Below are positions 8,401 through 17,226 of a stretch of DNA of 64,000 nucleotides, piece after piece (positions within the stretch are counted from its first letter, which is position 1; each line of letters starts with the position of its first letter). The stretch comes from Sphingomonas sp. 35-24ZXX. GTDB taxonomy: Bacteria > Pseudomonadota > Alphaproteobacteria > Sphingomonadales > Sphingomonadaceae. The position numbers and the translations under genes were made by a program. The notes below the pieces were generated by a model that saw only the letters and a list, made by a program, of their open reading frames with translations, searched no databases and was not told the DNA's origin. Location of the stretch: NCBI RefSeq assembly GCF_000786215.1, contig NZ_JROG01000008.1:1-64000 (forward strand). Reading direction: 5' to 3'.

Positions 8401-9977
8401 CGAAAGAACTGCGCGATCGGGCGCGGCTTGGCGCTCACCACCGCGAGCGGTGTGTCGTCGCCCATCGAACCGATCGCTTCCTTGCCGTCCTCGGCCATCG
8501 GCGCGAGGATCGTCTCCATGTCCTCGATGGTCAGGCCCGCCGCGACCTGGCGCCGGGTCAGCTCCGCACGGTTCATCTCGCCCAGGCTGTCGGGGCCGGC
8601 GGGCGGGAGGTCATCGAGGCTGCGGAAGCCCTTGACCAGCTCGCGATAGGGCTGTTCGGCGGCGATCCGGTCCTTGATCGCGCGGTCGTGATAGAAACGG
8701 CCCTCGTGCAGATCGACCGCGATCATCTGGCCCGGCCCCAGCCGACCCTTTTCGACAATGCTGCTTTCGGGCAGCACGACCATGCCGGTCTCTGACCCGA
8801 TGACGAGCAGATTGTCGTTGGTCAGGCTGTAGCGCAGCGGACGCAGCGCATTGCGATCGACGCCCGCGACCGCCCAGCGGCCATCGGTCATCGCCAGCGC
8901 CGCCGGGCCGTCCCACGGCTCCATCACGCTCGCCATATATTCGTACATTGCCTTGTGTTCGGGCGGCAGCACCTGGTCGCCCTGCCAGGCTTCGGGCACC
9001 AGCATGATCTTGGCGGTGGGCGCTTCGCGGCCCGAACGGCAGATCGCCTCGAACACCGCGTCCAATGCGGCGGTATCGGACGCGCCTGCCGGGATCACCG
9101 GCTTGATGTCCTCGCTGTTCTCGCCGAACGCCAGGCTCGCCATCTTGATCTCGTGGCTTTTCATCCAGTTCTTGTTGCCGCGAATGGTGTTGATCTCGCC
9201 ATTGTGCGCTAGGCAGCGGAACGGCTGCGCCAGCCACCATTGCGGGAAGGTGTTGGTCGAATAGCGCTGGTGGAAGATCGCGATACGGCTTTCGAAGCGC
9301 GGATCGGTGAGGTCGGGGTAGAACACCGACAGGCTCTCGGCGAGGAACAGCCCCTTGTAGATGATCGACCGGCACGACAGCGAGCAGATGTAGAAATCGT
9401 TGATCTGCGCCGCGATCACCTTGTTCTCGATCCGCCTGCGGACGAGATACAGCTGCTTTTCGAACTCGGCGACATTCTGCTCGTCGGGCATGGGGCCCGC
9501 GATCATGATCTGCTCGATCTCGGGCCGGGTGCGCTGCGCCTTGTCACCGATCACCGAGATGTTCACCGGCACCTGACGCCAGCCATAGATGGTATAGCCC
9601 GCCTCGATGATCTCGCTCTCGACGATCGTGCGGCAGGTTTCCTGCGCCTGCAGATCGGTGCGCGGCAGGAAGATCATGCCCACGGCCAGCTTGTTGGGCA
9701 GCACCTTGTGGCCCGAATCGGCGATCGCATCGTCGAAGAAGCGCACCGGCAGATCGACATGCAGGCCCGCGCCATCGCCGGTCATGCCATCGGCATCCAC
9801 CGCACCGCGATGCCACACCGCCTTGAGCGCATCGATCGCGCTTTCGACGACGCGCCGCGAAGGCTTGCCATCGGTCGCGGCAACCAGACCGACGCCGCAG
9901 GCATCGGATTCGGTATCGGGCCGGTACATGCCCTCGCGGGCCAGGCGTTCGTGCTCGGGAGTGGGAAAATGGGTCAT
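5454..9977 (-). CDS. gltB: Glutamate synthase (NADPH) large subunit
   Basis: 1507-residue GOGAT alpha subunit, which hydrolyses glutamine and transfers the ammonia to 2-oxoglutarate. Order of domains: N-terminal class II glutaminase (nucleophile Cys27 in SDACGVGL), central domain, FMN-binding synthase domain (KPGEGGQLPG, VSGNVGGTGASPQTS), the [3Fe-4S] cysteines in MGCIMVRQCHSNTCPVGVC, and the C-terminal GXGXG beta-helix (GGVAVILGETGSNFGAG). The first 26 residues would be removed to expose Cys27. I chose the MTHFPTPEHERL start; an upstream in-frame Met at 10046 would overlap the DUF2059 gene. It is last in a minus-strand run gltD, DUF2059 gene, gltB. Confidence 0.98.
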   Translation of the reverse strand: MTHFPTPEHERLAREGMYRPDTESDACGVGLVAATDGKPSRRVVESAIDALKAVWHRGAVDADGMTGDGAGLHVDLPVRFFDDAIADSGHKVLPNKLAVGMIFLPRTDLQAQETCRTIVESEIIEAGYTIYGWRQVPVNISVIGDKAQRTRPEIEQIMIAGPMPDEQNVAEFEKQLYLVRRRIENKVIAAQINDFYICSLSCRSIIYKGLFLAESLSVFYPDLTDPRFESRIAIFHQRYSTNTFPQWWLAQPFRCLAHNGEINTIRGNKNWMKSHEIKMASLAFGENSEDIKPVIPAGASDTAALDAVFEAICRSGREAPTAKIMLVPEAWQGDQVLPPEHKAMYEYMASVMEPWDGPAALAMTDGRWAVAGVDRNALRPLRYSLTNDNLLVIGSETGMVVLPESSIVEKGRLGPGQMIAVDLHEGRFYHDRAIKDRIAAEQPYRELVKGFRSLDDLPPAGPDSLGEMNRAELTRRQVAAGLTIEDMETILAPMAEDGKEAIGSMGDDTPLAVVSAKPRPIAQFFRQNFSQVTNPPIDSLRERHVMSLKTRFSNLANILEQDSQNERVLVLDSPVLTNADWLRLKADFGSLVAEIDCVFPADGGPEQLRAAITRIRNEAEQAVREGSTEIFLTDENADEDQIGVPMILAAAAVHTHLVRKGLRAYASINVRSAECLDTHHFAVLIGAGATTVNAWLAELSIADRQSRGLCGDISLSKCIANYRKAINEGLLKIMSKMGIAVISSYRGGYNFEAVGLSRALVNDLFPGMPSKISGEGYASLHLNAKLRHDAAWDSNVARLPIGGFYKQRDGGEAHAYSAGLMHLLQTAVAKDSYSQYLQFAEGVRQLPPVYLRDLMEFNYAAKAVPLDEVEAITEIRKRFVTPGMSLGALSPEAHETLAIAMNRIGAKAVSGEGGEDSERYLPRDNGDNANSGIKQIASGRFGVTAEYLGACEEIEIKVAQGAKPGEGGQLPGFKVTEYIAKLRHSTPGVTLISPPPHHDIYSIEDLAQLIYDLKQINPHARVCVKLVSAAGIGTIAAGVAKAHADVILVSGNVGGTGASPQTSIKYAGTPWEMGLSEANQVLTLNGLRHRVKLRTDGGLKTGRDIVIAAILGAEEFGIGTLSLVAMGCIMVRQCHSNTCPVGVCVQDERLRAKFTGTPEKVINLMTFIAEEVREILARLGFRSLDEIIGRTDLLRQVSRGAEHLDDLDLNPILAKVDVADDQRKFNLDSWRNPVPDSLDALILKDARPVFDRREKMQLTYNVRNTHRAVGTRLSAEITRIYGMKALDEGHVRIRLRGSAGQSLGAFLCQGITLEVFGDANDYVGKGLSGGTIIVRPTVSSPLVSHANTIIGNTVLYGATAGKLFAAGQAGERFAVRNSGAEVVVEGCGANGCEYMTGGVAVILGETGSNFGAGMTGGMAFVLDRHDRFAGQANPESIIWQRIDSAHWEDRLKGLIAAHIEGTDSQWAQEILRNWDRYLPQFWQVCPKEMLTRLAHPLSDAVAMEAAE

Positions 9978-10026
9978 CGCAAACGTCTTTCTTCGCTGGG
10001 CAGCCCCGCTGCAGGGGCGGCCCGGA

Positions 10027-10773
10027 TCATTCGGGTGTGGCGGCATCGCTGGAGGGGCCAGCCCCGCCCGGTTTGACCGGTGGCGGCAGATGCGCGGTCG
10101 CTGCCTCGACCTTGGCGGTAATCCCCGGCATCGCGGCCATCAGCTCGGGCACGAAGGACTGCATCTGCCCCATCAGCTCGGGGTTGACGAACGTCATCAT
10201 GAACTCGCCGGCAAAGGCCGTGCCGGAAGGTGTCGCGAAAAAGGCGTTCATGTCGGCCAGCTGCGCGGCGGAAAACTTGCGCGCATAGACCGATGCCAGT
10301 GCCTCGCGGATGCCGGGCTCCAGCTTCTCGATCAGCGGGATCATCTCTTTCATCATCACATCGGTGGCGATGCTGGTGCGCTCGCGAAAATGCGGGTCGA
10401 CCTCGCTGGCAAGCTCGCCCAGCGTCTTGTCGCCGACCGCATCGGCATCCGCGCCCGATGCGCCTGCGGCCTTGGCGAAATCGCCCGCGCGCATGTCGAA
10501 CATCTGGTTCATGATCTGCTGCATCATGCCGGTCATGACGCTGTCCATCATCCGCCGGTAGGTGCCCAGCGGCCAGAGCTTCTCGACCACCGGCCGCGCG
10601 GCTGTCAGCCGGGCAGGGTCGACCGGCTCCGGCGCTTCAGACGCGACGCTTGCCGCAGGGGCAGGGCTGGCCTGCGCGTGAACCTGAACAGGCGACAGCG
10701 CCGCCAGCACCAGCCCGGCAAGGCCAAGCCGCGCATGACGCAACGTCAGGAAGGATGAGCGATCAGACATCAT
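10027..10773 (-). CDS. Secreted DUF2059-type protein between gltD and gltB
   Basis: 248 residues with a signal peptide (LGLAGLVLAALSPVQVHA-QA), a Pro/Ala-rich linker, then a helical domain with many methionines (YRRMMDSVMTGMMQQIMNQMF). A DUF2059-like C-terminal half follows (YARKFSAAQLADMNAFFATPSGTAFAGEF). DUF2059 proteins are periplasmic and uncharacterised. It sits 29 bp after gltD and 49 bp before gltB on the same strand, so it is probably co-transcribed with glutamate synthase. A second Met directly follows the first. Confidence 0.85.
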   Translation of the reverse strand: MMSDRSSFLTLRHARLGLAGLVLAALSPVQVHAQASPAPAASVASEAPEPVDPARLTAARPVVEKLWPLGTYRRMMDSVMTGMMQQIMNQMFDMRAGDFAKAAGASGADADAVGDKTLGELASEVDPHFRERTSIATDVMMKEMIPLIEKLEPGIREALASVYARKFSAAQLADMNAFFATPSGTAFAGEFMMTFVNPELMGQMQSFVPELMAAMPGITAKVEAATAHLPPPVKPGGAGPSSDAATPE

Positions 10774-10802
10774 TTCAATCCGGTATGATCAGGCCATGCG
10801 GC

Positions 10803-12302
10803 TCAGGCAGCGACCTTTTCGGCCCCTGCGCGCGCCTTGGCCTTGAGATACTTGTGCATATGCTCGGCGACATCGCGGCCGTCGCGGATCGCCCAGACCA
10901 CCAGCGAGGCACCGCGCACGATGTCGCCCGCGGCGAACACGCCGTCCAGGCTGGTCATCATCGTCTTGTGATCGACCCGCAAGGTGCCCCAGCGATTGAC
11001 CGACAGGTCGTCGCAGCCAAACGCGCCCGGCAGGTCCTCGGGATCGAAGCCCAGGGCCTTGATGACAAGATCGGCGGGAACCGAAAAATCGCTGTCGGGA
11101 TCGGGCTCGGGCGCGCTGCGGCCCGAAGCATCGGGCGCGCCCAGGCGCATGCGGCTGGCGCGGACGGCAGTCGCGTGCGGCGTGCCTTCGACCGCGACCG
11201 GGCCCGACAGCCAGACGAACTCGACGCCCTCTTCCTCGGCATTGAGCACTTCGCGCTGCGACCCGGGCATGTTGATCCGGTCGCGCCGGTACAGGCACTT
11301 GACCGAGGCCGCGCCCTGGCGGACCGCGGTGCGCACGCAATCCATCGCGGTATCGCCACCGCCAATGACGACGACATTCTTGCCGTGCGCGTTGAGCGCG
11401 CCGCTGTCGAACGCCGGGACCGCGTCGCCGAAGCCCTTGCGGTTCGAGGCGATCAGATAGTCGAGCGCGGGCACCACGCCATCGGCACCGATGCCCGGCA
11501 CCTTGATGTCGCGCGGCTTGTAGACGCCGGTCGCGATCAGCACGGCATCGTGCTTTTCGCGCAGGTCGTCCATCGTGGCATCGCGCCCCACCTCGAAGCC
11601 GCAGTGGAAGACGATGCCGGCCTCTTCGAGCCGGGCGACGCGGCGCATGACCACGTCCTTTTCCAGTTTGAAGCCGGGGATGCCGTAGGTCAGCAAGCCG
11701 CCCGCGCGGTCGTAGCGATCATAGACGTGCACGTCATAGCCGCCCATGCGCAGATATTCCGCGGTGGTGAGGCCTGCTGGTCCCGCCCCGATGATGCCGA
11801 CCGACTGGCCACGGGGCTTGCCGACCGCAACCGGCTCGACCCAGCCCTGTTCCCAGGCGGTGTCGGTGATGTACTTTTCCACCGAACCGATGGTGACCGC
11901 GCCATGGCCGGAAAACTCGATGACGCAATTGCCCTCGCACAGCCGGTCCTGCGGGCAGATGCGGCCGCAGATCTCGGGCATGGTCGAGGTGAGGTTCGAC
12001 ATTTCATACGCCTCGCGCAGCCGCCCCTCTGCGGTCAGCCGCAGCCAGTCGGGGATGTGGTTGTGCAGGGGGCAGTGCGTCGAGCAATAGGGCACGCCGC
12101 ACTGCGAGCAGCGCGCGGACTGGTGCTGTGCGGCCTTGCCATCGAACCGGTCGGAGATTTCGTCGAAATCCTCGGCGCGTGCATCGGCAGCGCGCTTGGG
12201 CGGATAGGACTGGCCCAGATCGACGAATTTCAGCATCGCCAGCTTTTCCGCCGCCAATGCCGCTCCGTCGGCAAAACCCTGTTCGTGCTGGTGATCAGCC
12301 AT
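10803..12302 (-). CDS. gltD: Glutamate synthase (NADPH) small subunit
   Basis: 499-residue beta subunit that passes electrons from NADPH through FAD and two [4Fe-4S] clusters to GltB. N-terminal cluster cysteines are visible in RCSQCGVPYCSTHCPLHN and ICGRICPQDRLCEGNC. An FAD-binding GAGPAGL motif (VGIIGAGPAGLTTAEY) and an NADPH-binding GGGDTAMD motif follow, with the C-terminal FAD loop VFAAGDIVRGASLVVWAI. Length matches the family. It is the first gene of the gltD-DUF2059-gltB run; the AT-rich 12303-12503 region upstream would hold the promoter. Confidence 0.98.
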   Translation of the reverse strand: MADHQHEQGFADGAALAAEKLAMLKFVDLGQSYPPKRAADARAEDFDEISDRFDGKAAQHQSARCSQCGVPYCSTHCPLHNHIPDWLRLTAEGRLREAYEMSNLTSTMPEICGRICPQDRLCEGNCVIEFSGHGAVTIGSVEKYITDTAWEQGWVEPVAVGKPRGQSVGIIGAGPAGLTTAEYLRMGGYDVHVYDRYDRAGGLLTYGIPGFKLEKDVVMRRVARLEEAGIVFHCGFEVGRDATMDDLREKHDAVLIATGVYKPRDIKVPGIGADGVVPALDYLIASNRKGFGDAVPAFDSGALNAHGKNVVVIGGGDTAMDCVRTAVRQGAASVKCLYRRDRINMPGSQREVLNAEEEGVEFVWLSGPVAVEGTPHATAVRASRMRLGAPDASGRSAPEPDPDSDFSVPADLVIKALGFDPEDLPGAFGCDDLSVNRWGTLRVDHKTMMTSLDGVFAAGDIVRGASLVVWAIRDGRDVAEHMHKYLKAKARAGAEKVAA

Positions 12303-12503
12303 GCCCCACCTGTTTCCTGCTGCAAGTCAAATGCGCGGCCCAGGCAAGTGCCCGCCGCTACGGACGCAGCTTTAAGCCATTGCGCACGGTGAGTCACGCA
12401 TTTTTATGATAATAGGTAAGGGGTGTTGCCTTTTATATATCGCAGATTGCCACGATGGTCCGAAAGTCGGGGCTTGGCGAGCCCTTATGGGCCCATATCG
12501 GAC

Positions 12504-13307
12504 CTATCGGTTGGCCAGCCAGATCAATGCCGCCGCGCCCGCCACGATCCGATACCAGGCAAACGGGGCAAAGCCATAGCGGGTGATGACCTTGAGGAAG
12601 GCCTTGACCACGATCAGCGCCACCACGAACGAGACGACGAAACCGATGGCAATCGCGCCGAAATCATCGGGCGTCAGCATCTCGCGGTTCTTGTAGAGCT
12701 GCAGCACCGTCGCGCCGGTAAGGGTCGGCAGGGCTAGGAAGAAGCTGAACTCCGCCGCGGTCTTGCGGTCGACGCCCATCGCCATCGCGCCCAGGATCGT
12801 CGCGCCCGAGCGGCTGACCCCGGGGATCATCGCGATGCACTGGACCAGGCCGATGCCGATCGCGGTCTTGAACGGAACCCCGGCCACGCCGCCGGCATCG
12901 CTGGTCTTGGCCAGCTTTTCGACCACAAGGATGGCAACGCCCCCGATGATCAGCGCCCAGGCGACGACCACCGCGTTTTCCAGCAGCTTGTCGATCTGGT
13001 CACCGAACGCCAGACCCAGCACCACGGCGGGGAAGAAGGCGATCAGCAGGTTGCGGGTGAAGGCGACCGCGGACGGCTCCCACCGCAGCAGGCCTGCGAG
13101 CACATCCATGAAGGTGCGCCAGTAGAGCACCACGATCGCCAGGATCGCGCCTGGCTGGATCGCGATGTTGAACACCGCCCAGGCCTGCGCATCAAAGCCC
13201 AGCAGCTCGGTGGCAAGGATCAGGTGGCCGGTGGAAGAGACCGGCAGAAACTCGGTCAGGCCTTCGACGATTCCCAGCAAAATGGGGATAAGGTACAGTT
13301 CGATCAT
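12504..13307 (-). CDS. uppP: Undecaprenyl-diphosphatase UppP/BacA
   Basis: 267-residue integral membrane enzyme that dephosphorylates undecaprenyl pyrophosphate and so recycles the peptidoglycan lipid carrier. Both signature motifs are present: EGLTEFLPVSSTGHL near residue 15 and PGVSRSGATILGAM near residue 162. About eight hydrophobic segments are visible and the length is standard. Confidence 0.97.
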   Translation of the reverse strand: MIELYLIPILLGIVEGLTEFLPVSSTGHLILATELLGFDAQAWAVFNIAIQPGAILAIVVLYWRTFMDVLAGLLRWEPSAVAFTRNLLIAFFPAVVLGLAFGDQIDKLLENAVVVAWALIIGGVAILVVEKLAKTSDAGGVAGVPFKTAIGIGLVQCIAMIPGVSRSGATILGAMAMGVDRKTAAEFSFFLALPTLTGATVLQLYKNREMLTPDDFGAIAIGFVVSFVVALIVVKAFLKVITRYGFAPFAWYRIVAGAAALIWLANR

Positions 13308-13384
13308 GCGGCTTTAAGAGCGGCGGCGCACCCCCAAGTCAACCGAATATCGCCCGTTTGCGGCGTTTGACCAGGTCCGGTGCT

Positions 13385-14383
13385 TTACCCGGTCAGACTG
13401 GCGGTCAGCCGCGCCAGCGCCTCGCGCGAGAGCCCGTCCATGCCCTCGCGCCAGCGATCCGGGTTGGCGGTCATCGTGTATTTGCGCGACTTGTTGGTGC
13501 CGACGCCGCCCAGAAAGCCGATGACATTGCTGATCGTCTCGACCGTCTTGGCGGTGCCGCCGGTGGTGTCCTCGAACGTGCCATAGTCGCCGCCCATCGC
13601 GACCGGTTCCTTCAGGATCACCTGCCCCACCTTGCCGCCAGGGGCGAACACCGTCAGCTGGCTGACATCGGGAAAGGCCGCGAGGCTGGACTTGACGTTG
13701 ACCGCCGACGTGTTGCGGAACCAGCCGCCGTAGCTTTCGGCATTGGCGAAATCGACCAGCAGCAGGGCATTGATCACCGGCTGGCCGGAGGTCTTGGCGA
13801 AGGTCTTGGCGGCCATGCTGGCCTGCCCCACGCTCATGTTGAAGCTGAAATCGAAGCTGCCGCCGTGGAGCAGGCCCAGCCATTCCATCAGCACCACCGG
13901 ATCGCCGAGCGCTGCGGGGCTGAACACCCGCGCCTTGGCCTTGTCATCGCGCCCGGTGATGAGGTTGCGCTCCTCGCCATTGGGCAGGGGCTTGACCTTG
14001 GTACCATAGGCCTCGATCAGCCCCTGGCGGTCGCCCAGCGTGATCCCGGCGCTGCCCAGCCGGTCGAGAAAGGCCGCATAGGCGGCCTCGGTGGCAGCGA
14101 TGAAATCGGCGTCGGTCAGCCCGGCGAGGTAGCTCTTGGCGGTCGAGCGACCGCCGAAGCCGCCGCCCATCAGGCCGCCGCCCGCCTTGGCGCGGTCCAC
14201 CCGTTCGGTGAGGAAACCGACCGCGAACGATCCGATGACCGCCTGGCGCACCCCGGCCAGCGCGGCAGGGTTCTTCACCGCGACCGGTGACTTGGCCTTG
14301 GCGGCGAGCGCGGGCAGCGGCAACGCGGCGCAGGCGGCGGCGCTGGCCGAGGCCAGGATGAAATGGCGGCGATCGATCTGCAT
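13385..14383 (-). CDS. Conserved secreted protein of unknown function
   Basis: 332 residues starting MQIDRRHFILASASAAACAALPLPALA-AK. This is a long hydrophobic signal peptide with a Tat-like RRHFI motif, preceded by the strong ribosome-binding site GGGGGAG, so the longer in-frame upstream start is not needed. The mature part has no motif I recognise; a Gly-rich loop (GGGLMGGGFGGRS) is notable. Divergent to the alkylsulfatase-like gene across 303 bp. Confidence 0.75.
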   Translation of the reverse strand: MQIDRRHFILASASAAACAALPLPALAAKAKSPVAVKNPAALAGVRQAVIGSFAVGFLTERVDRAKAGGGLMGGGFGGRSTAKSYLAGLTDADFIAATEAAYAAFLDRLGSAGITLGDRQGLIEAYGTKVKPLPNGEERNLITGRDDKAKARVFSPAALGDPVVLMEWLGLLHGGSFDFSFNMSVGQASMAAKTFAKTSGQPVINALLLVDFANAESYGGWFRNTSAVNVKSSLAAFPDVSQLTVFAPGGKVGQVILKEPVAMGGDYGTFEDTTGGTAKTVETISNVIGFLGGVGTNKSRKYTMTANPDRWREGMDGLSREALARLTASLTG

Positions 14384-14686
14384 GGCGGCTCCCCCGGTTG
14401 ATTTGAAGCGACGATCCCGACAGGCTGGGCCTGCCGGGATCGCCTTTCCGTTTCCATTCACCGGCCAGCAGGGTCGCGGTTTGCTGATGTTTGGCAGATG
14501 GCAACGAAAAGCGGATTGCGGTGTCGCAAGCAGGGTTAAGCGCGTCTTCATGCTTGCCACACCCCATTTGGGGGGGATTTGATTTTGCCGTGGCCTCACG
14601 AACTATAGCTGACAGCGCGCAAACAATATGGCAGCATGACTGCCAATAAATCGGACCGCATAGACGGCACAGGCAGGAGGGTGAAT
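14384..14686. other. Divergent intergenic promoter region
   Basis: 303 bp between two divergently oriented secreted-protein genes. It contains the two ribosome-binding sites and a G-run (CCATTTGGGGGGGATTTG near 14567). I see no convincing RNA gene, riboswitch or repeated operator. Confidence 0.4.
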
Positions 14687-16630
14687 ATGAAACGGCTCTG
14701 GACAACCGGAATGATGGCGCTCGCGCTGGCAAGTAGCGGCGCGGCGCAGGCGCAGCTGAGCGATGCCGAGCGCGCGGCGGTGCTGGCGCGGCTGCCCGCC
14801 GATGATGGCAGTGATCTGGCTGACGCCACCCGCGGCAAGATTGCCGAGATTCCCGGCGGCCTGATCACGTCGGCCGATGGCAAGACGGTCTGGGATGCGG
14901 GCGCGTTCGATTTCCTCAAGAGCGAGACCGTGCCCTCGACCGTCCACCCGTCGCTGTGGCGGCATGCGCGGCTCAACCATATCCATGGCCTGTTCGAGAT
15001 CGTGCCCGGCAAGGTCTGGCAGGTGCGCGGCTATGACATTGCGGTAATGACGATCATAGCGGGCAAGACCGGCTGGATCGTGGTCGATCCGCTGTTGACC
15101 GAAGAGGCCGCCGCCGCTGCGATGCAGCTGGCGCAAGCCAAGATCGGCAAGCGCCCCATCTCCGCCGTGCTGTTCAGCCACAGCCATGCCGACCATTTCG
15201 GCGGTGTCGGCGGCATCATCGCGGCTGACGAGGTGAAGAAGCGCAAGGTTCCGATCGTCGCCCCGCACGGCTTTGCCGAAGAGGCGGTGAGCGAGAATGT
15301 GCTGGCGGGCAACGCGATGACTCGCCGCAGCGCCTATATGTTCGGCACCGCGCTGGCGCCGGGCGCGGAAGGCCGCGTCGACAACGGCTTGGGCACCGGA
15401 CTGTCGATCGGCACCACCGGCTATCTGGCCCCCAATATGCTGATCGGCCCCGAAGGCGGGCTGAAGGTCATTGACGGGGTGAAATTCGACTTCATGGATG
15501 CCGCCGGTACCGAGGCTCCGGCCGAATTCCTGTTCTACCTGCCCGATTTCAAGGTGCTGCACACCACCGAGGTCTCGGTGAAGACATTGCACAACATATT
15601 GACCCTGCGCGGCGCACAGGTGCGCGATGCCCTGCGCTGGTCGAAGATTCTCGACAATGCGCTCGTCAAATGGGGCGATAGCGCCGAGGTGCAGATCGCC
15701 TCGCACAACTGGCCGACCTGGGGGCAGAAGCGGGTTGCCAGCTATCTCGAAAACCAGCGCGATGCCTATCGCTATGTCCACGACCGCACCCTAGGCCGGG
15801 CGAACGCGGGGATGACTCTGCACGAGGTCGCCGATGGCATTGCCGAGCCTTCCGCGCAGCAGCAGGCGTATGCCTCGCGCGGCTATTACGGCACGATCAA
15901 CCACAACATGAAGGCAACCTATCAGCGCTATTATGGCTGGTGGGATGGCGTGCCCGCCAATTTCAACCCCCTGCCCCCGGTCACCGCTGGCAAGGGCTAT
16001 GTCGAGCTGGCAGGCGGCGGCGAGGCGCTGCTGGCGGCGGGCAGGAAGGCGCAAGGCCAGGGCAACCACCGCTGGGCGGCAGAACTGCTCAACCATCTGG
16101 TCTTCGCCGAACCGAACAATGCTGCCGCCAAGGCCGCACTCGCCGACAGCTACGAGGCGCTGGGCTTTGCCGCCGAATCGGGCATCTGGCGCAATTACTA
16201 TCTCGCGGGCGCCGCGACGCTGCGCGGCACCGAACTGCCGCGCAAGGGCGCGAGCACCCAGAGCCGAAGCTTCATCAGCGCCATCCCCACGGCGGAATTC
16301 TTCGACGCGCTCGCCACCCGCTTTGCCGCCGAACGGTCAGGCAACATGCGTGCCCGGATCAACTTCATCCTGCCCGATACCAAGGAGACCTTGGGCATCA
16401 TGGTCAATGGCGATGTCGAGATCCCGCGCTATGGCGCGACGCTCAGCAATGCCAACGCCACGGTGACGCTCAACCGCAAGGACTTCGATAGCATCGTCAT
16501 CGGCGAGACCGATTTCCCGACGCTGATGAAATCGGGCGCGATGAAGATCGATGGCGATTCGGGGCTGTTCCTGCGCTGGCTGATGCTCCACCCGCCGTTC
16601 GATCCGGCCTTTGCGGTGGTCACGCCGTAA
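14687..16630 (+). CDS. Metallo-beta-lactamase-fold alkylsulfatase (SdsA1-like)
   Basis: 647-residue secreted hydrolase. Signal peptide MKRLWTTGMMALALASSGAAQA-Q. The MBL-fold catalytic domain carries the zinc motif SHSHADHFGG (HxHxDH) near residue 180. A dimerisation/TPR-like region follows (TINHNMKATYQRYYGWWDG) and then a C-terminal SCP2-like domain that binds the alkyl chain. This order is that of SdsA1-type sulfatases, which cleave primary alkyl sulfates such as SDS. The GGAGGG ribosome-binding site favours this Met over an upstream one at 14636. The physiological sulfate ester is unknown. Confidence 0.9.
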   Translation: MKRLWTTGMMALALASSGAAQAQLSDAERAAVLARLPADDGSDLADATRGKIAEIPGGLITSADGKTVWDAGAFDFLKSETVPSTVHPSLWRHARLNHIHGLFEIVPGKVWQVRGYDIAVMTIIAGKTGWIVVDPLLTEEAAAAAMQLAQAKIGKRPISAVLFSHSHADHFGGVGGIIAADEVKKRKVPIVAPHGFAEEAVSENVLAGNAMTRRSAYMFGTALAPGAEGRVDNGLGTGLSIGTTGYLAPNMLIGPEGGLKVIDGVKFDFMDAAGTEAPAEFLFYLPDFKVLHTTEVSVKTLHNILTLRGAQVRDALRWSKILDNALVKWGDSAEVQIASHNWPTWGQKRVASYLENQRDAYRYVHDRTLGRANAGMTLHEVADGIAEPSAQQQAYASRGYYGTINHNMKATYQRYYGWWDGVPANFNPLPPVTAGKGYVELAGGGEALLAAGRKAQGQGNHRWAAELLNHLVFAEPNNAAAKAALADSYEALGFAAESGIWRNYYLAGAATLRGTELPRKGASTQSRSFISAIPTAEFFDALATRFAAERSGNMRARINFILPDTKETLGIMVNGDVEIPRYGATLSNANATVTLNRKDFDSIVIGETDFPTLMKSGAMKIDGDSGLFLRWLMLHPPFDPAFAVVTP

Positions 16631-16641
16631 CGCGGCCCCGA

Positions 16642-17139
16642 TCAGCGCAACTCCACCGGATCGCGCGGCAGGCGCTCGGCAAAGTCATAGACCGCCATCT
16701 GCTTGCCGCGCGGTGACGCGAGGACGCCATCTTCGGCGAGAAGTTCGGCTTGGCGGGCCATCCCGCCGGGCAGCTTTGGGTTGAGAAAACCGTCGCGCTT
16801 GAGCAATCGCCACCATGGCGTCAGCTCCGAAGCGGGCAGCCCCATCGCTCGGCGTTCTTCGGCCGCACGCGCGCTCATGTTGGCAAAGATGGCGGTCGAA
16901 ACCGGGCAGGCGGTCGCCACCTGATGACGTCGTGCCAGCGCCGCGCGCAGGTCGTCGAGCGTCAGCACCTCTCCCGGCTTGAGCGCGCGCACCAGAGCAT
17001 CGACCTCGGCTGGGCTGGACACCACCATGGCCCCGCCGGCAGCCTCGCGATAGCCGGGCGCGCCGGGCGGGATCATGTGCACGATATGGGGCTCGCGGCC
17101 CGATTCCAGATGCTCAATCGCCGACTTTGCCTTGCCCAT
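16642..17139 (-). CDS. MGMT-family (alkyltransferase-like) protein
   Basis: 165 residues. The C-terminal half (TACPVSTAIFANM..TPWWRLLKRDGFLNPKLPGG..QAELLAEDGV) follows the DNA-binding domain of O6-alkylguanine-DNA alkyltransferases, with PWWR where MGMT has PCHR. The alkyl-accepting cysteine is therefore absent, so it would resemble alkyltransferase-like proteins that flag lesions for other repair pathways. The N-terminal ~60 residues are lysine-rich and unassigned. Function is inferred from this motif only. Confidence 0.65.
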   Translation of the reverse strand: MGKAKSAIEHLESGREPHIVHMIPPGAPGYREAAGGAMVVSSPAEVDALVRALKPGEVLTLDDLRAALARRHQVATACPVSTAIFANMSARAAEERRAMGLPASELTPWWRLLKRDGFLNPKLPGGMARQAELLAEDGVLASPRGKQMAVYDFAERLPRDPVELR

Positions 17140-17226
17140 AGCCCATGCCTCATCATCAACCCAAAGCGTTGCGCCGGTGATGGCGCGATTCGGGACTGAA
17201 AGGAATAAGGCGCTTTTTTTCCGGCT

